Shown here: positions 13,847-24,800 of the stretch, in pieces | How the letters are laid out: each line of letters opens with the position of its first letter | Position numbering within the stretch: position 1 is the stretch's first letter | Program-made: the position numbers and the translations under genes | From: Echinococcus granulosus | Lineage: Eukaryota; Platyhelminthes; Cestoda; Cyclophyllidea; Taeniidae | Direction of reading: 5' to 3' | Assembly: GCF_000524195.1 (NCBI RefSeq) | Contig: NW_020170435.1 | Coordinates: forward strand, 170,658 to 234,657 | DNA: 64,000 nucleotides | Notes under the pieces: model-generated | Seen by the model: only the letters and a program-made list of their open reading frames with translations | Database searches by the model: none | What the model was told of the DNA's origin: nothing

Positions 13847-14700
13847 TTGCGGGATCGTACAAATGCCTAATTCCTTTAACCCCCTTTACCCTAGGTTCTT
13901 GTTTGCTTCCTCTTTTTTTTTTTCATATTGGTGATTTCAATAGTTAAAATACTCAAAGTAGCTAATCCACAAATTATTCCTTCGTTCCTTTCACAGGGGC
14001 TACATTTGACCCCCCCCATTTTCAAAGTCGTTTTTGATCTCATCACCTGTCTTGTTGTCATGCCTGTCCGTGAAGGCGCCGACCCTGCAGTCTTGTTAGT
14101 CACTCTCGTGAATGCACATGCAATCTGTAAAATACCCGGTAGGAGTTGCTGTAGTAACGAGTAGCACACGTATCTGAAGGTATTTGAGATGTGGGAAAGT
14201 TGGGCCGTCCTCGGCACCGAGATAGCCCAAGACAATGAATCATCATCAACTGAACTGGCATACTTTCCCAAGGTGGAAGCCACTAGGGTGAACGTATGAA
14301 TGTAAATGCAGGGCGCTTACTTATGTGAAGTTCAAGAGGTGCAGTTCTAACTCCCTGGAATTAAACAATCCCATTTTTTATGAACTTCAAAGTCCCAGTT
14401 TGGTTTGAACTCCCTTCGAATGATAAAGAGCTAGATGCGACCGAAAAAGGGGTTGATGACCAAGCAGAAGAGGGATGGTAAAACGGTAACATACTGGGAA
14501 AAATTTACTGACCACACCGGCAACTGTACAAGTAGCTATAAGATAAAGACCAGAACAATCAACTCTACGAAGGCTTCGGCCGTTTGGGTGAACTCGCCTC
14601 GTCTTTTTGGAAGATAGGATTTGGCTGTGTCCTATAAGATCAAAATCTATCTGAACAAGGAGAAGGAGGAGGAGACGGCTTTGGGAGATTTTAGAGAGAC

Positions 14701-17173
14701 CTACTTGAGATAGGCCTTCGTCCAGAATGGATCCTTCTTTGCTGCCTCCGCATGACGCAAAATAGCTCCTCGGATGTCTTTCTCTGCCCGTTCATCAGCT
14801 TCGTTCTTGCGCAGGACAATCTGTTGCACCATGTACTTGTGTAGACTCCCCACACGCTGACCAACATCCTCCCCGGCGTTGGGTACGCGCTTACGAGCAG
14901 CCTTACGCGCCGCCTCGTTCGCGGCCACAAGGTCCTTCTCGTAAGCCGCGATCGCAGCAGCCACAGCGAGTTGGTTCTCATCCTCCAGATTCCCGAAGCG
15001 TCGACGCATCTTCCGTGCCACGCGCACCGAGTCCTCGTCAAAGGTGAGGAGGGTGGGTTTGATGAAGGCATCCGAAGAGCAACCGTAGCCCTGACGACGA
15101 CGCCGACTAGCTTCAGAGGCCTGACGGTAGGCACACATTAGGGCACCGTTACGGCTGTGAGCAGGGTCGAAGTGGACCGTGGCGGTACCGTTGGAGAAAG
15201 TCGTGACGATCTGACGGATGCGTGGATGCCAAGCCACGCGAATCGCACTTCCACTGCCTGGTTTGTGGTGATGAATTGGCTGCAAAAATGGGATTAACAA
15301 CTAATGCCGCAGGACGACGAGACGTCACTGGGACACCAAGAATGCTAGTAACGGACATGCTGTTCGAGATTATGTGACTTTTGTGGGAAGTGGGGGAAAG
15401 AAAGACACCGAAAATCACATTTGACATGCCGCTGGTAACTTGAGAAAAGGTAGATATTACGATACGCTATGATAGCACTGGACCCCATTAATGCTACCTG
15501 ACGTCTATAAGTAGGACATAAAAGTGGGAAGCAGGAAGAACACGAACACATCCACACAGGGGGGCCCGAAACAACATTTCAAGGTAAAGCGAGATTCGCG
15601 ATATGCAACTACATTTTGACCCCCAAATCCTCCCTGCAGAACCGAGGGGAGGATATTGGCAGAAGTAAATAGAAGGCAACGCCATGCACCCAAGGCGATG
15701 AACGAAACCGATGAGCTTTTCGGTCATACAAAAAACGCACGTACTCATTCTGGAGCCAACATAAATGGAGTTGCTCAATGGCTTCTTCAAATCACCCAAA
15801 AAAACTTCTAACAGTTGTTAACAAGTCAATAATTACGAGAACATCCCAAGGACTTCGGACAACGGCTCATAAATAAATCAGGAGTAATTAAAGCACTAGA
15901 ACAATGCCAAACTAACCTCGAACGTATCCTTGCGGAAGATAACAACCTCTCCACTGGAAGGATCTCCACGCTTAGCAGAGACAGCAGCCGCCACCATGGT
16001 GTCGTTAGGACTGAAACAGACCTCCGTCTGCTCAAATAACACTGGCAAATCACGCACCGTATAGACGGCTCCCTTGGAAAGAGCACGTAAATCCCACAAT
16101 CGCACCGTATCGTCCATAGCACGAGAGGCAATCACATGGCCATCCCAGGAGAAGCATAGACACGTAGTGTAAGTTCCTACAGGGTGTGCTGTGCGGTAGA
16201 GGTGAGAAGTGTTAACTAGAGGTCTCCGGGTATCCCACACTTGCAGCGAACCATCCTCACACCCTGCTGCCACCAGAAATCCATCCCTAAAGAAGAGTTT
16301 AAAATAATTTAAGATGCTTACTTAGAATAAGCACCGGCGGTGGGGGTTGTCTTGCGACCCTGCTTATTGCGAGGTTTGAGGATGGCTGAATGGGAGGGGA
16401 TTCGCGTGTCATCAAGAATCTGTTCAGCTGTATCGATTTCCCAGACCCGAAGGGTGGTATCCTGTGACCAGGTAAGGAATTTCCGACTATCAATTGGATG
16501 CCAAGTGCCTCCATTGAGGGCATGAGTGTGACCCTTAGCGCTGGCTGGATCCGTGATATACTGGTAGCCTCGAATCGTCTCACAGTAAGGCTCCGCATCA
16601 CGTGTAAATATTTTGGCCTGAGGACTCCCCGATATAATTAGTATATTATCACCAGTGGGGCTAAATTCAATATGTTTTACTTGTTGGTCTTCGCTGGGTT
16701 GAAAAATCTTGAAGGCTCGGCAGCTTTTGTCCATTCCAGAAAAATCCCATAACTTAACGTCAAAATCAAAGCCTCCCGTAGCAACCCGAGATCCTGAAGG
16801 ATCCAGAGCAACTGCAGTAAGAGGTTTGGGGCCATGGTTCAAGAGCAAGTGTTCGGCCATAGGTATAAAATAAGGATCCTCGGGTTGATCGGACGTTGTA
16901 GGAACAACGGTGTCATCATCATCGTGATCTGATTCTAAACCATTCTTCTCTGCTTGTTCTGATTGGCTTTGAACTTCTGAGTGGGCAGTTTGCTCTGGAG
17001 GCAAAATAAGTATAGGAAGACTTGCCATCAAGTTTTCTATTTCCTTCTTCATTCCTCTGTTTGGCAATAGTATGTGATTTTTCGAACATCTCCATAAAGT
17101 CAAACTTTCTCGCCTGCTTATTGCTGGTGAAGGCACTGAAGCCCAAGGCTTTCTCCATTTCATCCGAATCCAT
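14701..17173 (-). CDS. WDR70: WD repeat-containing protein 70
   Basis: WDR70 is a nuclear WD40 protein linked in other eukaryotes to the CUL4-DDB1 ligase and to histone H2B ubiquitination at DNA breaks. Exons on the minus strand are 17173-17026, 16994-16322, 16286-15917 and 15279-14701, giving 589 residues (human 654) with consistent phases. The N-terminus carries ARKFDFMEMFEKS, followed by an acidic linker. WD repeats run from about residue 110 (HGPKPLTAVALDPSGSR, then VKLWDF, LRVWEID, LQVWDTR, VRLWDLR). The basic, alanine-rich C-terminal tail ending AKKDPFWTKAYLK is typical of this family. The first two introns are tiny: 31 nt with GC-AG ends (16995-17025) and 35 nt with GT-AG ends (16287-16321). 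The gene starts head to head with PSMD11 and ends tail to tail with the UGDH homologue. Confidence 0.92.
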
Positions 17174-17751
17174 CTCAAAGCCGCCTAGAAGAGAGCATCA
17201 AACGAACCGCAAAAGAATTGTGTGCTTGAAAGTAAAAATTAATTAAAAAGTCTCGAAAAGTGCAATAAAGAAAAATAACAACATTTTTAAAGAAACACAA
17301 TAACCAAATTTGGGCTCAAAGTTTTTGTGTAGGTAAAGAGCTTACTTGCGAACATAAAAAATGATTACAATCTTCTAATTAGGCTTTAGTCTCATAGTAA
17401 TTGTAGGAAGAACAAACGCAGTGTTTCGTTCTTTCTTGATAAAAAGGCTATCGTGCACTTTTTTTCCCTTTTAATAAATTTCAACTCCTTCTATCCTTTT
17501 ACTCAAAAGCAATATTCTAATATGCTTAAAAACTTTTTTGCATAATTTTTAAGTATGATAAAACATTTTATTTAAAAGTTTTAACTGATAGTGTTATAGA
17601 ATTTTATAATCGTACAGCAAGTATGCAAACCAATACTATGCTTGATGCAGTAGCAAAAAGTTTTTAATTTTTAACGTCTTATATGTTACTTTAAACCGCT
17701 GGTTGTCCTTAGTTTTAATTGATTAGCTTTTGCCAGCACTATCCAAAAACC
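17174..17751. promoter_or_regulatory. Shared divergent promoter region of WDR70 and PSMD11
   Basis: 578 bp separate the two start codons, which point away from each other. The sequence is AT-rich with no clear TATA pair and no exon. Sharing of one promoter is inferred from the geometry. Confidence 0.45.
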
Positions 17752-20376
17752 ATGACCTCAGCGGTGTTGTCGAGAATGCCTCAGAATCCGTTTGCTAGTA
17801 CGACTGCTAACATCGAGCAGTGCCTGTGTATAGGTGAGTGAATTTCTGATGACTTTTTGTGATCTAGCTCAAAAGCAGGTTGCTGACGACGATGACGAAG
17901 GCATTAAGCAGAAGGAAACTGCAATCATCGATCTTGGCAATATATATGCTAAGCAAAAGAAGGCCAAAGGTCAGCTGCCATAATTTCTCCCATACTTTAT
18001 CAAATATTTTTGCCGCTTGCTAAAACCACTGCGCTTACTCGTGCTTTCGTATCCTAAAAGTCTGTTTCGAGCCCTGAGTAATGTGACGGTCCTCGGTTTT
18101 GTTTCTGTTTTACTATAGTTATGGTTGTCGTCTTTATAACCAAGCCATTTTTTTACATTGTAGAATTGGCGGATCTCATCCTGCTTACCCGCCCTTTTCT
18201 GCAACAAATTAGTAAGGCCAAGGCTGGTCGTTTGGTTCGAACACTTGTTGATCTCTTCCTGGATTTGGAAGCTGGTACTGGGCGAGAAATCGACTTAATA
18301 AAGGAGTGTATTGAATGGGCTGGTAATGAGCGACGGACATTCTTGAAACAGGCACTCGAGGCTAGACTAATGGGCTTGTATGCTGACAATGAACGCTATG
18401 AGGATTCTTTACAACTGGGTAGTTTTTCGGCGAATTGGCGTTGACTTGCTACATTATTCTTTTCGTATGCTTTGTCCGTGGCACCGTTTTTATCATCCGA
18501 ATCTATATTTTATAGTCAGCTCAAGTTGATCCCTTTTGAGTAATGGCATCTGTTTTTTAGTACATTAATGCCACTTTTGCGCCTTAACTTAGTAAAATCC
18601 TGCTCTTTTTCGCCAGGAAGTACTTTGCTTCGAGAGCTGAAGAAACTGGATGACAAGATCCTTCTCGTGGAGGTCCAACTAATGGAAAGCCAGGTCTACT
18701 ATCGAGTTGGCAATTTGCAGAAGTCACGCGCTGCTCTCACTTCTTCTCGCACGACAGCCAACAGCATCTACTGTCCTCCACGTCTTCAGGCCGCTCTTGA
18801 TTTACTCTCAGGTGCGTTCTGTACTAAGGCTCCATTAAACTTGGTTCTATTTCATAATGGCTGTTGTACCGTGACCACACCTCCACGTTCTTAACGTTGC
18901 GTTGCCTACTCATTGCAGGCATTCTTCATGCTGCGGATGAACGTGATTTTAAAACAGCCTACTCCTACTTTTATGAAGCCTTTGAGAGTTATGACTCCAT
19001 CGGTTCAAGCAAAGCTGTAGATGCCTTAAAATACATGTGTTTGGCGAAGATTATGGTTAATTGGTATGTCGCTTATTTTTAACGTTTCTGTTACTACCCT
19101 TCCAGCACCTTAATGACGTGTTTGCTTTCTTTTGAATTAAGTCCTGAAGAAGTGCCCATAATTTTATCCTCAAAACTGACTGCTGGTTACAATCAAAAGC
19201 CCATTGAGGCCATGCGGGATGTTGCGAAAGCCGCAAGGGATCGATCACTTGGCGCTTTCTTGAATGTGAGTTGAAATATTCTGATTGATACATCGTTATC
19301 GTAGTCATTCGTTTTACCCACCTTGTTCATTCTCGTATAACCGATTCTTTGTTGGATAACTTGATAGGCTAATAAGTAAGAGAAATTCTGTAATGCTCTC
19401 ATCGTCTTGTTTAGATGTGGCTTGGCGCTCATGCTCAACTCTTTGTAGCTCGCAGCTGATTTAATGTTGCCTCTTTCCGATTTCATCTGGTCGAACCCCG
19501 TAGATTGAGATGATCGAGTGGGAAAAGACACCTACTATTTGTCTAATATGTGGTAGATTGACAGGTTTTCAAAGTTTGTGGGTGGGATTTGGAATTCGTT
19601 CCTCCCTTGGGAATAGGTAGCTTCCTTTCAGATATGAGGTTAGTGTGGTCTGACCGCTTGTCATCAAAGAGGTACATTCGAACAAGAATGTGTTGTAGTG
19701 GTGGCTTCACCTGTTCTCTTTTGCTTTCTATTTAGTTGCGAGAGGAGTACAAGAACGAGCTGCTAGGTGATCCCGTGATATCACAACACCTCAACACCTT
19801 CTACGACACTCTGCTGGGTCAAAATTTGACTAAATTGATTGAGCCTTATTCGCGTGTACAAATCGCACATATTGCCAAGCTTATCAACTTACCCTTGGTA
19901 TGTTTCATCAAGAATACGGCACCATAGTTCTGAACTATGTAAGTAATCAAGGTTTCTTATTTATTTTCAGGAAAATATAGAGAAGAAGCTCTCCCAAATG
20001 ATTCTAGACAAGCAATTGAATGGTAATTTTCTGCTGTCCATCTATGACTTTACCTGATGTTCTGTTATGCCTTTGGCTTTCTTCATTTCCGCTTGGTTGA
20101 TTTTAACATCCTATGAATGAATTATATTGAATGCAAGGCTTCAGCTGGTTGCTCCCTCATGTGTTAATCCGGTCCCAATAGGCAAATTCTGTAGCTTTGG
20201 ATACTTTGACGCATCACTTTTATTGTATTTCAGGGATTCTGGACCAGGGCACAGGAATGCTAGTGCTTCGTGATGAGCCCTACGATGGACGTGATTACAA
20301 AGTTGCCTTGGACATTGTACATACCCTGAGCACTAGTTTGGATCTGCTCTTTCAGAAAGCCAAGAAGCTTGCATAA
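17752..20376 (+). CDS. PSMD11: 26S proteasome regulatory subunit Rpn6
   Basis: Rpn6 is a lid subunit that clamps the 19S regulatory particle to the 20S core. Exons are 17752-17833, 17868-17969, 18164-18418, 18617-18811, 18919-19063, 19142-19265, 19736-19897, 19971-20022 and 20234-20376. Phases agree and give 419 residues (human 422). The N-terminal helical TPR-like repeats hold conserved strings such as [18 protein letters not shown] and [11 protein letters not shown]. The middle has [10 protein letters not shown] and YDSIGSSKA, and the C-terminal PCI domain includes [11 protein letters not shown] and [12 protein letters not shown]. The extreme C-terminus, [11 protein letters not shown], matches the family's closing helix. 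The first intron is 34 nt (17834-17867). Confidence 0.96.
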
Positions 20377-21180
20377 GTATTCTTTGGTTTCATTCAGCGC
20401 GGCACGATTTCCATGTTTAGTAAAGGCCTAATCTGACATGTTTCGCTTTTATTTTGGAATAGTGTCTACCGGTAACATGCACGGAAATTTGTACGGCAAA
20501 TATGAAGTGTATTTTCGAGACATTTAAGGTATTTTTTTTCATTGTTGTCAGGGTGGGGTGCTGGGTGGTCTTGAGCAAGGTAGGTTCTTGACCGGGAGAA
20601 GTCCACCAAGGTGTTGAATCGCTGTGTCGGAACGTGGAGATTGATCTTCCTTACTGCCTGAATTACGTGTTGGTCCACACGATCGTCTACTGCGCTTGGC
20701 AGATCTGTCAAATTTTCTTTTAAAAGAAGTGGTTGGCAGCAGGCCGACGCCCTAATTCCGCAGCTTTTATCGCAGGTAGGTCACCAGATGATGGCATGTA
20801 ATTCAACAATAAATCTGAGCTAAGTCCTAGCACAGCTGTAGTGATTCAATATCCGCCTAACTGAGTGCTAAAGTAGATGGGGATTCCAGTATCCTCAGGT
20901 CGTATTTTAGCTCTGTGGTATGACCTCTGAGACATGCCAGTGGCCTGCCAACAGCCGTGCCCGTTAGTAATAAGTGTACTTCTAGCGTAATTTAATGTGT
21001 GGTGTCTTCAGAAAGGACTCCGTATGCTGCATAATCTCTGTGCCAATTAAAGTAGCAAAACGAACAGCTATGAGCTTGATTATTCATGATAAACGCGATT
21101 AGTGCGGTGTCCTAGTAGCTAATTTCTGCGCATGATTTCCTGGGCACATAAGCCCTCACAGACTGTGGTTTTTGATATTA
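20377..21180. other. Intergenic region between PSMD11 and the LTR-like repeat
   Basis: About 0.8 kb after the PSMD11 stop. No exon, RNA gene or recognised repeat was seen; the minus-strand frame near 20466-20711 has no similarity I recognise. Confidence 0.55.
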
Positions 21181-21373
21181 TGTAGCGTCCCAAGACTCCC
21201 TGAAGATGAAAGAAGAAGAAATACTCGGGCAGAATATATATTCAGCACGGAGGTGTCCGGGCTATTGGCATGGCCCAAAAGGCCAACCCACCCGGCCGGG
21301 TACAAGAGGGCTAATTCAAAGTACAAAAGTCGCGCCTCACCAAAACCGAGGGATAAACCACTATTGTATTACA
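21181..21373 (+). repeat. Solo LTR-like repeat, copy 1 (TG...CA, flanked by ATTA)
   Basis: The element starts TGTAGCGTCC and ends ATTACA, and the four bases ATTA lie directly on both sides (21177-21180 and 21374-21377). These are the marks of an LTR insertion. Two further copies lie near 43192-43392 and 49205-49407. The unit is about 195 bp with no internal pol. It resembles the LTR of a TRIM (terminal-repeat retrotransposon in miniature), a class described in taeniid tapeworms; I could not compare it with the published sequence. Confidence 0.65.
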
Positions 21374-21849
21374 ATTAGTATAGCATCCGAACCATTCCGG
21401 CAGCCCTCAGGCCTCTTTGCAAAGACGCGGCAGGCTACACTTAAAAATGTGTGCATAGTCATGAATTTCAAATATCCGTGGCTGGTAGAAATGAATATTT
21501 CAATAAAAGATAGAGTCGACATAGTAGCAGAACTGTTTAAGGTATTTTCTTAATTACGTTGTTTGAAGTTGTTACCCGCTACGGTGGTATTCACTTGTCA
21601 ATTCTGTGCGTAAATAAAGTTATTTTATAACAAGCACCAGTTTGTGGACATAAAATCAATCATAAATTGTAGGGCTGTAGCCATAATACCCCAGAATTTG
21701 TAGTCTTCCAAGTGCAAGCCCTGTTCTTTACTAATAAAATTTCTGTGGTAAACTGTTGCCTAATTTTTGTTTATACTATTCACAATTTAACTTGTCTTTA
21801 TGATTAATGACAAGGCGCATTATATGAGGTTCGGTAGTGTACTGATAAT
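21374..21849. other. Intergenic region upstream of the ABCG gene
   Basis: About 475 bp from the end of the LTR-like repeat to the ABCG start codon. It is AT-rich, and no exon or promoter element was recognised. Confidence 0.5.
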
Positions 21850-24800
21850 ATGCTGCGCATACTGCCAACACCGTCGGAAATCACCGAAAAAACACCAAGT
21901 GGTGTTCAAAATTTGGCGGAGCTAGAAAATGTTAATAATCACTCTGAGAATTCACACTTCCATTCTGTTCCGGACTCACTCAACCGCAGTCCGGATAAAT
22001 ACAATAGCAATAGTTTCCAAAAATCTATCGAATTTAAAGACCTCGTTTATGCTATCTTCCAGGGTCGTGGCCTTCGTAAGTTTGTGTTCAGTTAATTTTT
22101 GCTTCTTTAGAGCCCAAATTTCTTTTAAAATCAGTATCTGGAAACTTCAAGAGCGGTGAACTAGTAGCAATAATGGGACCTAGTGGTGCTGGTAAAAGCA
22201 CTTTAATGAATGTACTTGCTGGCTTTAAAACAAGAAATGTGTCTGGTCAAATCTTGGTCAATGGCAAACCTCGTCATCTTGCTTCCTTTCGGCGATCTTC
22301 CTGCTTCATTATGCAAGATGCGCCGTTACTTTCACAGCTAACTGTTGAAGAGGCAATGACTTGCAGTTCGCAGCTTAATTTGCCGCAGAACTGCCCAAAT
22401 GATCAACGGAAGTTAATTGTAAAGCACCCTCCTGTTATACAGTCTTCAGTTTACCTTTGAATCATTGTATGCAAACTAACTAAAGTATACATAAACGTCT
22501 TTTCATGTTCAAGTATTTTCACCTTCTTCGTAGTTATGATACTTGTTGGGTCCTAACTACAGGAAAGTGACAAATGCCTACTATCTTCGGAAAATTTAGA
22601 TTGATGAGATTTTGCAGACCTTGGGGTTATCCGAAACTCGCAACATTATCACTTCTGATTTGTCTGGAGGTCAAAGGAAACGTCTCTCGATAGCCCAAGA
22701 AATGATCAACAATCCACCAATTATGTTTTTTGATGAACCTACAAGGTAACACCTAGATTTTCCTCTTCTTTGTTAACATTATACTGCATTTTCCCCTAAT
22801 AACTGCTCATTTAACCACTAAGACATGTGAATGAGTTAGGGGCTTGTGCTTTCATATTTGTAACTCTGATAGGCAGGAAAAAACACGGCCGTCCATATTA
22901 GGCATGGACAAGTGGCTGCTTCTATTCTATTGGGCATTTTCGGTAGTGTCTGAGCTCCTTTGACGTCGCTTTAGTGGTCTTGACAGCAATGCAAGTCTTC
23001 AGTGCATCGTGGCGCTTCAAACAATTGCAAAACAGGGAAGAACTGTTGTTTGTACGATTCATCAGCCCAGTGCTACGATCTTCGATATTTTTGATCAGGT
23101 ATGTCTTTAAAAATATGTGGGTGAATCTTTTTTACTTTAAACATTGTCTTCTTCCAATTCATGGAATTAAACTTATTAAGTGTGCAATTCGTTTAACTTT
23201 TGACCCCAAATCCTACAAATCTATCACAGAAATTCCGTATGTTACAGCCCTTTCTTTTTGTAAAGAGGAATGTGTTACTACTACTGATATCCCAATCAGA
23301 CTTTCTGTACCTTTGTCTCTCATATCTCTCTCATACCTCATATCCTTCCATATGCCCACTGTTAGGACTCAACAAACCTCACTGCTGTGGCAAATTTGCC
23401 ACCCAGTTGGACGTAACGCGTGTGGGTGCTTATATGACCCTCAGAAATACACCTTAGTTGCCTCTCCTTTCCAATGGACTCGATTTCATCTATCATTTAT
23501 TCCGCCTCACAGAAGTGTATTTTCCCACGCTTTTCCGTGGTGGCCATATCACCCCACTGCTTTTTACATTTGACCTTTTAAATGAGTTTTTATAAGGCAA
23601 ACCTTTCCTCCTCGCTTAATTGATGAAGAAGTTGTGCTATTTAGGAGAGGGTGAATCTTACCTCTGGCCCAGAATAGGCGGTCAATGTATATGTGTTTGT
23701 GATGACGATCCTGGCAGTTTGTTGGACGCAATCTTTATTCTTATTTCTTTACTAAGACGAAGTGAAAATATGAAAAAAGGAAATAAGGAAGTTAAATATT
23801 TTAGGGCTGAAATGAGTGTTAAGCTCTCTTCATCGCGTTTATTCCTAGTTGCTGTCCTTTTATCTGGATTCAGTGCCACTGTCCTCTGCGTATTGAGGAA
23901 GAACACAAATTCATCTAACCAGGATGTGTATTTGGGACAGGTGGGAGTTGCCAAGGTCGGAGAAAATGGTAGTAGGCTTGACAAAGTGCAATGTACTTTT
24001 ACTCTACAGACTCATGTTTGTGTACTCATTCCCCTCTCCCTCCTTCTCGGTGGGGTCTCATTGATGTATGTGGGGTGATTTCTTACAGGTGTTGTCATTT
24101 TCTGACAGGAAGGTCGTTAAATGTTTGTCCACAGGAGCAATTACTTGTGCAGCCCTGACATCACTGCCACGTGAAGGTTAGAGGTGGAGATCTGCAAGTT
24201 CTGAGTTAAGCACTTTCATCTGCCAAGGGACATCATGTTCCGCTGATGCATTCACTACCACTTGATAATAGATACCTAATCAACAGTTCATTTGTCACCT
24301 TCTTCTTTTTTGTAATTTCACTATGGAAGGAAAAAGGATTAGAGTCCCAATTCGGGCTGAACATGTGGAGACAATGATCTCATTTAAATGTATTATGTGA
24401 TTGACAGACCTTTTATTTTCTCTTTCTCGTTTTTTAGCTTTACTTCCTTCGAGCTGGTCAATGCCTTTATCGCGGTCCAGTAAAATTTCTCGTTCCCTAT
24501 CTAGCCTCACTGGGACTTCAATGCCCAAGGTATCACAATCCCTCAGACTTTTGTGAGTCTACGCCTACCTTTGATCTATCAACATTACAACATTCCAGGT
24601 TCTGTGATTTGTTAACTATCAAAGTGATTTGGCTCCCTTTATCTTCTCTTTTTTAGAACTTCATATCAACAAGTTAGTTGAGTTTAACTTTGAATTTCTC
24701 CCTCTATCCTTCATTTTCCCCTCAGAGTAAGGGTTTGTGTGACTTGATGAGTAGCATCCATTTGTTGTCATGTTAAGTATTATGACATGGTCGATTTCGG

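Noticed and set aside
21172..21378. Possible conserved peptide (NTRAE, LLAWP) shared by LTR-like copies 1 and 3
   Set aside because: The shared words sit in different frames in copy 3, so the likeness reflects DNA homology rather than a kept protein.
22974..23573. Plus-strand frame of 199 codons inside the ABCG gene
   Set aside because: It is out of phase with the SGLDS...TIHQPS exon and runs into intron sequence.
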